In this document: positions 1 through 5,688 of the stretch, in pieces | Numbering within the stretch: the first letter of the stretch is position 1 | Layout: every line of letters begins with the position of its first letter | Assembly: GCA_945494195.1 (NCBI GenBank) | Contig: CALYVJ010000140.1 | Coordinates: 1 to 5,688, forward strand | Direction of reading: 5' to 3' | Length of the DNA: 5,688 bases | Source: an uncultured Selenomonas sp. | GTDB taxonomy: Bacteria > Bacillota > Negativicutes > Selenomonadales > Selenomonadaceae | Made by a program: the position numbers and the translations under genes | The notes under the pieces: model-generated | Databases searched by the model: none | The model's input: the letters and a program-made list of their open reading frames with translations, nothing else | What the model was told of the DNA's origin: nothing

Positions 1-463
1 TCTGTTTCCGCATATGACGGTTCTAGAAAATCTTTTGGAGGCTCCTGTTCATGTGAAGGGGCTTAGGCGCGAGGAGATTGAGCCGTATGCTAGAGAACTG
101 CTGGCGAAGGTAGGTCTCTTAGACCGGGCCGAATACTATCCCTCACAGCTTTCTGGTGGCCAGCAGCAGCGCGTGGCCATTGCCCGGGCGCTTTGCATGA
201 AGCCGGATATCATGTTGTTTGATGAACCCACTTCGGCGCTGGATCCGGAGCTTACGGGTGAAGTGCTCAAAACAATGCGGGAACTTGCAGCGGAGCATAT
301 GACCATGGTGGTAGTTACCCATGAGATGGCCTTTGCCCGAGAGGCTGCCAGCCAGGTCATTTTCATGGCCGGGGGCAATATTGTCGAGCAGGGGGAACCA
401 GAGGCCTTTTTTTCGCAGCCAAAGGAAGAGCGCACGAAAGCATTCCTTAATAATATGCTCTAA
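1..463 (+). CDS. Polar amino-acid ABC transporter ATP-binding protein, 3' part (5' end outside window)
   Basis: This is the ATPase subunit of an amino-acid importer of the GlnQ/HisP/ArtP type, a cytoplasmic protein that drives uptake through a membrane permease. The frame is open from base 2 and reads [10 protein letters not shown], the stretch just after the Q-loop in this family, so the ATG at 14 is internal and not the start. The signature LSGGQQQR (about 146-169), Walker B with the catalytic Glu in [14 protein letters not shown] (about 209-250), the D-loop SALD and the H-loop in VVVTHEM (about 309-329) are all intact. Walker A and the Q-loop glutamine lie upstream of the window. About 153 residues are present against a usual length near 240, so some 85-90 are missing. 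The TAA stop is followed by a hairpin terminator, so this is probably the last gene of its operon. The transported amino acid cannot be told from the ATPase alone. Confidence 0.95.
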   Translation, partial: LFPHMTVLENLLEAPVHVKGLRREEIEPYARELLAKVGLLDRAEYYPSQLSGGQQQRVAIARALCMKPDIMLFDEPTSALDPELTGEVLKTMRELAAEHMTMVVVTHEMAFAREAASQVIFMAGGNIVEQGEPEAFFSQPKEERTKAFLNNML

Positions 464-491
464 TATATTGGATTCTCTTTATAGGAGTGTT

Positions 492-515
492 AGGCCTTCA
501 CTAGGAAGGCCTTTT
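492..515 (+). terminator. Intrinsic terminator after the ABC ATPase gene
   Basis: AGGCCTTC pairs with GAAGGCCT (8 bp) around a 5-nt loop ACTAG, and a short run of T follows (512-515). It lies 28 bases after the ATPase stop and upstream of the next promoter. The T-tract is short, so termination may be incomplete. Confidence 0.8.
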
Positions 516-530
516 GCGTACATAAGTTTC

Positions 531-559
531 TTGATTTTTTTCAAGAGACATATGATAAT
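531..559 (+). promoter_or_regulatory. Probable sigma-70 promoter for the amidase-led operon
   Basis: TTGATT (531-536, 4 of 6 to TTGACA) and GATAAT (554-559, 5 of 6 to TATAAT) are separated by exactly 17 bases. The pair lies just after the preceding terminator and about 30 bases before the amidase start, where a promoter is needed. An alternative -10, TATGAT at 551-556, would give a poor 14-base spacer. Called from sequence pattern only. Confidence 0.5.
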
Positions 560-570
560 AAAGCATATGT
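548..570 (+). repeat. Perfect 7-bp inverted repeat overlapping the -10 region (candidate operator)
   Basis: ACATATG (548-554) and CATATGT (564-570) are exact reverse complements separated by 9 bases, with half-site centres 16 bases apart. Each arm also contains the self-palindrome CATATG. The element covers the predicted -10 and the likely transcription start, the typical position of a repressor site. No regulator is encoded in the window, and AT-rich palindromes can occur by chance. Confidence 0.4.
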
Positions 571-576
571 GCCTGT

Positions 577-584
577 AGGGAGGG
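577..584 (+). promoter_or_regulatory. Shine-Dalgarno site that fixes the amidase start
   Basis: AGGGAGGG lies 5 bases before the ATG at 590. A GTG at 569 is in the same frame, but it sits upstream of this site and would put seven polar residues in front of the signal peptide. The ATG at 590 is therefore the better start. Confidence 0.85.
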
Positions 585-589
585 ATTCG

Positions 590-1771
590 ATGAGACATAG
601 AATAGTTCGTTTGATTCTTGTCACATTATATATGATGCTTTTTACCCTGCCGGCTTTCGCAGCTGATACGAATTTTGGGCAGCGGGTAAGCGGCATGGCT
701 GAGATAACTGGCGTTCGGGTCAGTACAGAAGCAAATAAGACGCGCATCGTAATCGATGCCAATAAGGAAGTAACATTCAAGGCGATGTCTCTGGGGAATC
801 CGGATCGCTTGGTGGTAGATATTCCGAATGCCTGGCTGTCCCCGAAGCTTAAGAAAGAGTATGGGGTGAATAGCCGTTTTGTGGGAAAGGCCCGCGTGGC
901 GCAGTTCAATCCGCAGACCGTGCGGCTGGTGGTTGAGAGCAGGGTCGGTAAACAAAATCATAAAGTGTTTTCGCTGAAGGGGGGGCCGGTAGCGGGTCGA
1001 GTGGTGATGGATATCGGTGACTTGAGCGGAGATACCTCCGGGGCAAAGATTGATTTGCCCAAGGGGAAACCAACGCCTGCACCGACGACTAAGCCGACAC
1101 CAAAGCCAACGGCCAAACCAACGCAAAAGCCAGCCCAGAAACCGGAAAGCAAGCCTAAAGAGGATGTCGATGGAGAATTGGCCGGCATTACGGGCCTGCG
1201 GGGCAGGAAGATTACCATTGACCCTGGCCACGGTGGCAGTGATTCCGGTGCTATTGGTCCTACGGGCGTGATGGAGAAGAGTGTAACTCTGAGGGTGGCT
1301 CAGGAACTCAAACGGCTGCTGGTGGCAGAAGGTGCAACGGTCTATATGACCCGTGATACGGATACCGAGGTTTCGCCTAAGGGGGCTGATGCCAGCGATA
1401 TTGAGGAGCTGCAGGCCCGCTGTGATATTCCCAACCAGAATGGTTCGGATATCTTTGTTTCGATTCACATGGATTCTTTCACCAATGGTGCGGCGAAGGG
1501 CACAACCGGTTATTATTATTCACTGGGCTCAAAACGTTCGCGGGATTTGGCCGATAAAATCCGTTCAGGAGTCGTTGATCAGCTGGGAACCCAGAGCCGT
1601 GGTACCCAGAGTAGTAATTTTTACGTTGTGAAACATACAGATATGCCGGCAACGCTGGTGGAGGTTGCGTTTATCTCCAATCCGTCAGAAGAACGCCTGA
1701 TGAACAGTGAGGCTGGTATCAAGAAAGCCGCGCAGGGTATTGCAGATGGCATTGCGGATTTCTTTGGATGA
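590..1771 (+). CDS. Secreted N-acetylmuramoyl-L-alanine amidase with AMIN domain
   Basis: The 393-aa product is a zinc-dependent peptidoglycan amidase that cuts the bond between MurNAc and L-alanine, acting outside the cytoplasmic membrane. A signal peptide is clear: MRHRIVR, a hydrophobic stretch, then a likely cleavage after AFA (about residue 24). An AMIN domain, a wall- or envelope-targeting module, spans about 36-145. A Lys/Pro/Thr-rich linker follows at about 157-191. The Amidase_3 domain runs from about 203 to the end. Its zinc ligands are visible as H214 in DPGHGG, E229 in MEKS and H293 in SIHMDS; the catalytic glutamate is E358 in LVEVAFISN. The architecture matches cell-separation or remodelling amidases. 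It is the first gene of the plus-strand run, with a promoter and a possible operator just upstream. The next gene starts 34 bases after the stop with no terminator between. The exact physiological role (division, turnover or lysis) is not decidable here. Confidence 0.95.
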   Translation: MRHRIVRLILVTLYMMLFTLPAFAADTNFGQRVSGMAEITGVRVSTEANKTRIVIDANKEVTFKAMSLGNPDRLVVDIPNAWLSPKLKKEYGVNSRFVGKARVAQFNPQTVRLVVESRVGKQNHKVFSLKGGPVAGRVVMDIGDLSGDTSGAKIDLPKGKPTPAPTTKPTPKPTAKPTQKPAQKPESKPKEDVDGELAGITGLRGRKITIDPGHGGSDSGAIGPTGVMEKSVTLRVAQELKRLLVAEGATVYMTRDTDTEVSPKGADASDIEELQARCDIPNQNGSDIFVSIHMDSFTNGAAKGTTGYYYSLGSKRSRDLADKIRSGVVDQLGTQSRGTQSSNFYVVKHTDMPATLVEVAFISNPSEERLMNSEAGIKKAAQGIADGIADFFG

Positions 1772-1784
1772 TTGAGACAGGAAA

Positions 1785-1791
1785 GTGAGGA
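1785..1791 (+). promoter_or_regulatory. Distant Shine-Dalgarno-like site for the SEC-C gene
   Basis: GTGAGGA is the only purine-rich site before the ATG at 1806 but lies 14 bases away, longer than the usual 5-10. A stop (TAA, 1794-1796) closes the frame upstream, so only a rare ATA at 1803 or the ATG at 1806 can use it. A start at the ATG at 1857 (residue 18) is possible but has GGAG only 3 bases upstream. Confidence 0.4.
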
Positions 1792-1805
1792 TTTAACCTT
1801 TTATA

Positions 1806-3008
1806 ATGGAAGAGAATAAGACGGAAGTCGAACAGAACAACGAGACGTTGGAGCAGATGGCAGCGGCGGATATGGAGGCGCGCAAGAAAGCACTTTACCG
1901 CCATAAGCTGCCGGAAAAATTAGATTTGCTGGATATGCTGGAAGCAATGACGAAAGCTGAGCTGGATGATATCCGCTACAATCTCAATATTACGGGCGCA
2001 AGTTCCCTCAAAAAGGCGGAACTTGCCGAGCGTTTGTCAGTGGAAATCGTAAAATTTTCCCAGCGCTGGTTTCCTTCGATTCTCGAGGAGGAGTATGAGT
2101 GCTTCCAGCATTTGCTCAAGCATGATGGCCTGACTACGGAATTCCGTGATGATGATGTACGTCTGGATTATTTGCGCGGACTTGGCCTGGTGTCCTGCGG
2201 GGTGAAAGAGGATAAACTGGCTTGGTACATGCCTAAGGAAATCCGGGCAGAGTTCACGAAGCTGGATTCGGGAACATTTCGCAGCCTGGCGGAACTCAAT
2301 ACAGAGGTCACCCGTCTGGCGTCTGGCTGCTTGTTCTTTTATGGCTATATGAATTACGAACAGCTCTATGAAAAGGTAACCGGCTATTTGGATGCGGCCC
2401 AGGCGGAGCAGGTTTCCTTCATGGATTTTGTCGGGGTCATGCTCAATGCATCCTGCTGGACGAATACCTTGGTGGCTTTGCCGCAAGGGGCAAAGTACTA
2501 TACGCTTATCGATGAGAACAAGCTGGAGGATGAGCAGCGGGAGCATGGAAACCTTGATTTTGCACCGCTGTCCTATAACCGGGTGTATGAAGCGGGAACG
2601 GAAGGCTATATCGATGCTACGGATGCTTATAAGGCGCTGGCACAGTTCTTTATGCGGGAACATGGCTGTGATGTCTTGAAGGCGGCTGACATTGTGGGCG
2701 AAATCCTCATTCTGCTGCAGAATGGTGGCAATATGCAGGAGGCTGTCGAATATCTGGACGAGCTTGGCTTGATGAAGGACGATCGCAAGGCCGAGGCAAT
2801 TGTGCCGCTACTCATTGCGTTCAACAATTCGACGCATCTCTGGCCGCTAAAGGGGTATACGCCGGCAAAACTCATGGCCAAGGCTGGCCGTGGCAAGGTG
2901 ATTCCCTTTGAGGAAGTGCGCCGCCATAAGGTGGGCCGCAATGAGCCATGTCCCTGCGGCAGTGGCAAAAAGTATAAAAATTCTTGCTTGCATAAGGATG
3001 AAAACTGA
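1806..3008 (+). CDS. SEC-C motif protein with a Rho-N/SAP-like N-terminal segment, function unknown
   Basis: This 400-aa soluble protein has no signal peptide or membrane segment, so it should be cytoplasmic. The C-terminus (about 375-400) is a SEC-C zinc motif, VGRNEPCPCGSGKKYKNSC followed by LH, with candidate ligands C382, C384, C394 and H396; the same motif ends SecA and many unrelated proteins. Residues about 40-82 (LLDMLEAMTKAELDDIRYNL, then a Leu/Lys helix pair) resemble the short Rho N-terminal or SAP-like helix-extension-helix fold, a possible nucleic-acid contact; that is an inference from pattern. The middle (about 85-370) is mostly helical, with many acidic and aromatic residues, and I recognise no enzyme motif in it. 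The stop TGA overlaps the ATG of the MATE gene (TGATG), so the two are probably translationally coupled. A role in quality control or nucleic-acid handling would be a guess. Confidence 0.85.
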   Translation: MEENKTEVEQNNETLEQMAAADMEARKKALYRHKLPEKLDLLDMLEAMTKAELDDIRYNLNITGASSLKKAELAERLSVEIVKFSQRWFPSILEEEYECFQHLLKHDGLTTEFRDDDVRLDYLRGLGLVSCGVKEDKLAWYMPKEIRAEFTKLDSGTFRSLAELNTEVTRLASGCLFFYGYMNYEQLYEKVTGYLDAAQAEQVSFMDFVGVMLNASCWTNTLVALPQGAKYYTLIDENKLEDEQREHGNLDFAPLSYNRVYEAGTEGYIDATDAYKALAQFFMREHGCDVLKAADIVGEILILLQNGGNMQEAVEYLDELGLMKDDRKAEAIVPLLIAFNNSTHLWPLKGYTPAKLMAKAGRGKVIPFEEVRRHKVGRNEPCPCGSGKKYKNSCLHKDEN

Positions 3009-4363
3009 TGAGGCAGACTTATGGTTATCAGCAGAAGGCACGGCAGTTCTTTGCCGTGCTGTTGCCTATTTTTATTACCCAGCTGTCACTTATGGCAACT
3101 GGGTTTTTCAATACGATTATGGCGGGGCATATCAGCCAGCAGGATTTGGCTGGCGTTGCAGTGGGCGTTAATCTTTTCCTGCCATTTTTTGGCAGTGTAC
3201 TCGGAATCATATCCGGCCTTACGCCGACGATTTCGCAGCTTTATGGCGGTGGCCGGCAGGATAAGATCGGTTTTATCGTCAAACAGGGCTTTTATTGGGC
3301 GCTGGCCTTGGCTATTTTATTTATCGCTTCGGGATGGCTGGCGGTGCCACGGATTTTGCCACTGCTGAATCTGGAATCGAAGGTTCACTATATCACAGTG
3401 CATTATTTGCTGGCGGTGTCCTTTGGCATTGTGCCAATCTTTCTGGCAGGTGTCTTACGGAATTTTATCGACGCTCACGGGTATACGCGGCTTACCATGT
3501 GCATTACCATGACGTCAGTGCCGGTGAATATTGCCTTGAATTATGTGTTTATGTATGGCTTGTTTGGAATTCCGGCCTTTGGCGGTATTGGAGCCGGCAT
3601 CGGTTCGGCGATTGCCTTTACGTTGAATCTGTTGCTCAATGTGCTGGTGGTTACTCATATTGAACCGTTCAAAAGCTATCGTATTTTCCATAATCTCCCG
3701 CGGCCACAGCTGTCGGAGTGGAAAAAGCAGTTGGGGGTCGGGATACCTATTGGCAGCACGATGTTTTGTGAGCAGAGCATCTTTGGCGCTGTGGGGCTTT
3801 TTATGACGGCGTACGGTACGGTGATTGTGGCAGCGCATCAAGCGGCGATGAATTTTACGACCATCGTCTATATGGTACCGCTGGCAGTAAGCATGACATT
3901 GACCATCTTGGTGGGATACGAAGTTGGGGCAAAGCGCTTTGCTGATGCGGAACAGTACATACGTCTCAGCCGGGTACTGACCATGATTTTTGTGGGGGCA
4001 CTTGCTTTGCTTTTGACGCAGTTCAAGACCGAAATTGCTGCTTTGTATACGTCAAGCCGTGAAGTCCAGCCAATCCTTACAGGATTCTTGGTCTATGCGG
4101 TGTTCATGCAGGTATCGGATAGTATCAATGCGCCGCTGCAGGGAGCACTGCGCGGTTACAAGGACGTTCATGTGACGTTTTTGCTGGCAGTGTTGTCCTT
4201 TTGGATTATCGGCCTTCCAAGCGGCTGGATGCTGGCCAATTGGACAGCGGTTGGCCCCTATGGGTATTGGATTGGCCTTATTGCCGGCGTGTTGGTCGGA
4301 GCCGTTTGCCTGCAGATTCGCATGGGGCAGGTGCAGCGGAAGTTTTCGGGTCGGAGGGGATGA
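3008..4363 (+). CDS. MATE-family (NorM-type) multidrug efflux transporter
   Basis: This 451-aa inner-membrane protein has about twelve hydrophobic segments in two six-helix lobes (about 13-215 and 238-436), the normal size and shape for MATE antiporters. These pumps export cationic drugs and metabolites in exchange for Na+ or H+. Family landmarks are MAGHISQQDLAGVAVG (38-53), LTPTISQLYGGGR (71-83), AAHQAAMNF (275-283), E255 in MFCEQS, D371 in VSDSI and LRGYKD (381-386). E255 and D371 correspond to the cation-site residues of Vibrio cholerae NorM. The N-lobe aspartate of the family (D36 there, in FVDTIMAG) is Asn here (N35, in FFNTIMAG). The start overlaps the upstream stop by one base, with AAGGAT about 8 bases before the ATG. 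The substrate cannot be predicted. Confidence 0.95.
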   Translation: MRQTYGYQQKARQFFAVLLPIFITQLSLMATGFFNTIMAGHISQQDLAGVAVGVNLFLPFFGSVLGIISGLTPTISQLYGGGRQDKIGFIVKQGFYWALALAILFIASGWLAVPRILPLLNLESKVHYITVHYLLAVSFGIVPIFLAGVLRNFIDAHGYTRLTMCITMTSVPVNIALNYVFMYGLFGIPAFGGIGAGIGSAIAFTLNLLLNVLVVTHIEPFKSYRIFHNLPRPQLSEWKKQLGVGIPIGSTMFCEQSIFGAVGLFMTAYGTVIVAAHQAAMNFTTIVYMVPLAVSMTLTILVGYEVGAKRFADAEQYIRLSRVLTMIFVGALALLLTQFKTEIAALYTSSREVQPILTGFLVYAVFMQVSDSINAPLQGALRGYKDVHVTFLLAVLSFWIIGLPSGWMLANWTAVGPYGYWIGLIAGVLVGAVCLQIRMGQVQRKFSGRRG

Positions 4364-4369
4364 TGCCTT

Positions 4370-5074
4370 ATGAGAGAGTGCCTGGGAAAATGGAGTGCGG
4401 GAGTATTGGCTGTGCTGGTGATTTTCGGCAGTGCCACGGAAACGGTGCAGGCAGGCTCCTTGCGGACAGTGGCCCAGTGGCAGCAGCAGGCGGAAAAACT
4501 TCAAGGGAATAAGCAGCTGAGTACCTATGATGAGGCGATTCGCCAGTATCCTGCTTATGTTGACTTTTATATTAAGCGGGGCCGGATTTATTTGCAGCGG
4601 GGGGAAAGCCAGCTGGCCAGGCTTGATTTTGATAAGGCCATCCTACTCGATGATCAAAATGCGGCGGCCTATACTGGACGGGCCGAAGAACGGGCTTGTG
4701 CCGGAGATAGCAAGGGATCCTGGCAGGCTTATGAAAAAGCCGTGGCTATCGATGGCAGGAATCCGCTGATTTTTCAGAGCCGGGCTCACTTTTTCTACGA
4801 AGGGCTGGCTGATTACCGGAAAGCCTTTGCCGATTATGACAAGGCGGCGCAGCTGGTAACGGCAGAAGATGATCCAAGGCGGTTGAAGATTGCCTTGCAG
4901 AAGCTCGGGACGCAGCTTAAATACGCTGCGGTTCAAAAAGGATATTATGCGGCAATCGTCAATTCGGTAGACATTATTTTGGGCATGAAGAAACAAAAGA
5001 TAAGTACCAGACAGCTGGAATATCTGTATACTTCACGCTGTTTGGCGAATTACGAATTGGAACCGTGCGGATGA
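4370..5074 (+). CDS. Secreted TPR-repeat protein, probably truncated at the C-terminus
   Basis: The 234-aa product begins with MRECLGKW, a hydrophobic stretch and a likely signal-peptidase site near AQA/VQA-type residues (ETVQAG, about 24-29), so it is probably exported. At least three tetratricopeptide repeats are visible at about 63-96, 97-130 and 131-165, with typical Gly/Ala/Tyr positions and helix-B ends such as FDKAILLDDQN and YEKAVAIDGRN. A helix preceding them (about 51-61) may be half of another. TPRs bind partner proteins; no partner is evident. The start at 4370 has GGAGGGG 10 bases upstream, and the gene follows the MATE stop by 6 bases. The last 18 residues (LEYLYTSRCLANYELE, then PCG) read as the first helix of a new TPR that is cut off, and the next frame enters the middle of a peptidase. 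I therefore think the natural C-terminus has been lost. Confidence 0.75.
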   Translation: MRECLGKWSAGVLAVLVIFGSATETVQAGSLRTVAQWQQQAEKLQGNKQLSTYDEAIRQYPAYVDFYIKRGRIYLQRGESQLARLDFDKAILLDDQNAAAYTGRAEERACAGDSKGSWQAYEKAVAIDGRNPLIFQSRAHFFYEGLADYRKAFADYDKAAQLVTAEDDPRRLKIALQKLGTQLKYAAVQKGYYAAIVNSVDIILGMKKQKISTRQLEYLYTSRCLANYELEPCG

Positions 5075-5459
5075 AGTCCATGATGCTGGCCTATGGTGCT
5101 TTGGCGGCGGGAATCAACAGCCAGCCGCTGCAGCAACAGGGGGCTGCTGATTACTACTGGGCTAGGCAGCTGCCCGTGAATCATGGGGGCAATATCATCG
5201 GTTGGGATGATTCCTATGATTTTTCCCAGTCAGGGCTCAAGATAAAGCTCAAGCATAAAGGGGCCTGGATTATTCGCAACAGCTGGGGCAAGGACTGGGG
5301 GAATGGCGGCTACAGGCGGTAGGCTTCTATGCGATGGTCGATGCGTTGGAATATACCATCACAATCCGCAAGGGGAGTCTGGATCCGGAGCAGGGAACTG
5401 CAGTACTGGTACACAAAAAAGACCTGCTCAAGAGCAGGCCTTTTTTCTATCTCATCTGA
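5065..5459 (+). pseudogene. Remnant of a papain-like (C1A) cysteine peptidase gene, 5'-truncated and frameshifted
   Basis: The frame starting near 5065 encodes MKSMMLAYGALAAGIN, NHGGNIIGWDDSYD and GAWIIRNSWGKDWGNGGY. These match the C-terminal half of C1A peptidases: the catalytic His in the NH-x-x-x-x-(I/V)GWDD region and the catalytic Asn in NSWG. The N-terminal half with the catalytic Cys (family motif GxCWAF) is absent; the sequence before 5065 belongs to the TPR gene in another frame. After GGY the frame meets TAG (5320-5322). The coding pattern continues in a different frame from about 5319 (VGFYAMVDALEYTITIRKG and onward) to TGA at 5457-5459. An active peptidase cannot be made from this. 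No own promoter or good ribosome site is seen; a GTG or ATG near 5065-5071 could start the piece only by coupling to the TPR stop. That the 5319-5459 piece belongs to the same gene is inference. Homologous full-length proteins are usually exported. Confidence 0.8.
5415..5446. terminator. Bidirectional intrinsic terminator between the TPR/peptidase run and rpsT
   Basis: CCTGCTC (5423-5429) pairs with GAGCAGG (5432-5438), in practice 6 bp closed by a CAAG tetraloop. The hairpin is flanked by six A (5415-5420) on the left and six T (5441-5446) on the right. Either strand therefore gives a hairpin followed by a U-run, suiting the convergent genes. It lies 18 bases beyond the rpsT stop. Confidence 0.9.
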
Positions 5460-5464
5460 GAAAA

Positions 5465-5688
5465 TTACTTAGCGAGTGCGTTGACTTTGCGAGCCAGACG
5501 GGACTTTTTGCGGGATGCAGCGTTTTTATGATAAACATGGTTAGCTGCAGCCTGATCGATCGTCTTGCAAGCAACCGTAAGGAGGGATTTCGCTTCATCA
5601 GCGTTTCCAGCCTCAACAGCGTCAAGAACACGACGGGAAGCAGTGCGTACACGGGACTTCTCAGCAGCGTTCTTTGCATGGCGCTTAG
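5465..5688 (-). CDS. rpsT: 30S ribosomal protein S20, C-terminal part (5' end outside window)
   Basis: Reading the minus strand from the window edge gives 73 residues beginning KRHAKNAAEKSRVRTASRRV and ending in ARKVNALAK, with the stop TAA at 5467-5465. This is the S20 pattern: a very basic helical protein with the conserved stretch IDQAAANHVYHKNAASRKKS. S20 binds 16S rRNA at the bottom of the small subunit and assembles early. Family length is near 88 residues, so about 15 N-terminal residues (usually MPNIKSxxKR-like) are off the edge. The gene converges on the plus-strand run and shares its terminator. It appears intact, and no promoter or leader is visible because the 5' end is not in the window. 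Confidence 0.95.
   Translation of the reverse strand, partial: KRHAKNAAEKSRVRTASRRVLDAVEAGNADEAKSLLTVACKTIDQAAANHVYHKNAASRKKSRLARKVNALAK

Noticed and set aside
626..1468. 280-codon open frame on the minus strand
   Set aside because: It lies wholly antisense to the amidase, whose signal peptide, domains and catalytic residues are unmistakable. Its translation is rich in His/Arg/Ile with no recognisable domain, and it has no ribosome site that I can see.
1772..1807. TTGAGA and TATAAT in front of the SEC-C gene as an internal promoter
   Set aside because: The spacer is 24 bases, too long for sigma-70, and the TATAAT overlaps the start codon, so a transcript from it could not carry the ribosome site.
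2037..2663. 208-codon open frame on the minus strand
   Set aside because: Antisense shadow of the SEC-C gene, with no recognisable motif and no promoter or terminator of its own.
5040..5325. Programmed frameshifting joining the TPR and peptidase pieces into one active protein
   Set aside because: No slippery heptamer is evident at the junction, and even a joined product would lack the Cys domain. Decay explains both breaks more simply.
5452..5679. 75-codon minus-strand frame starting MQRTLLRSPVY
   Set aside because: Out-of-frame reading of rpsT; the neighbouring frame gives a clear S20 protein.
1..5688. CRISPR array, tRNA/rRNA gene, insertion sequence, phage or toxin-antitoxin module
   Set aside because: I saw no regularly spaced repeats, tRNA-like cloverleaf, transposase or integrase motifs, or small paired toxin-antitoxin genes on either strand.

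Overview
The window looks like ordinary chromosome from a Firmicutes-type bacterium with mid-range GC. Gene style is compatible with Negativicutes (Selenomonas and relatives): strong AGGGAGG-type ribosome sites, tight overlaps, an AMIN/Amidase_3 wall hydrolase and a SEC-C protein. The taxonomic guess is inference from overall look, not from a marker alignment.

Layout. Positions 1-463 hold the C-terminal two thirds of a polar amino-acid ABC transporter ATPase, closed by a hairpin terminator (492-515). A 126-base intergenic region carries that terminator, a likely sigma-70 promoter and a perfect 7-bp inverted repeat over its -10 element. A tightly packed plus-strand run follows: a secreted AMIN + N-acetylmuramoyl-L-alanine amidase (590-1771), a 400-aa protein with a C-terminal SEC-C zinc motif (1806-3008), a NorM-type MATE efflux pump (3008-4363, overlapping the previous stop by one base) and a secreted TPR protein (4370-5074). 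With no terminator between them these four are probably one transcript.

The 3' end of the run is broken. The TPR protein stops inside what looks like a further TPR helix, and the next reading frame enters directly into the C-terminal half of a papain-like (C1A) cysteine peptidase. That fragment keeps the His and Asn catalytic motifs but has no Cys domain. It hits a second frame break near 5314-5321, and its last open frame runs into the terminator hairpin. The most economical reading is two secreted-protein genes fused and eroded by deletion. A bidirectional terminator (5415-5446) then separates this run from the convergent rpsT gene (ribosomal protein S20) on the minus strand, whose 5' end lies outside the window.

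How the genes fit together: the amidase acts on peptidoglycan, the MATE pump on toxic cations or drugs, and the TPR and peptidase products would be exported. No shared pathway is evident, so the cluster may be no more than a shared transcript. I do not see a convincing new multi-gene system. The points most worth checking are the decayed TPR/peptidase junction, the Asp-to-Asn change at a normally acidic MATE position, and the possible operator in front of the amidase.
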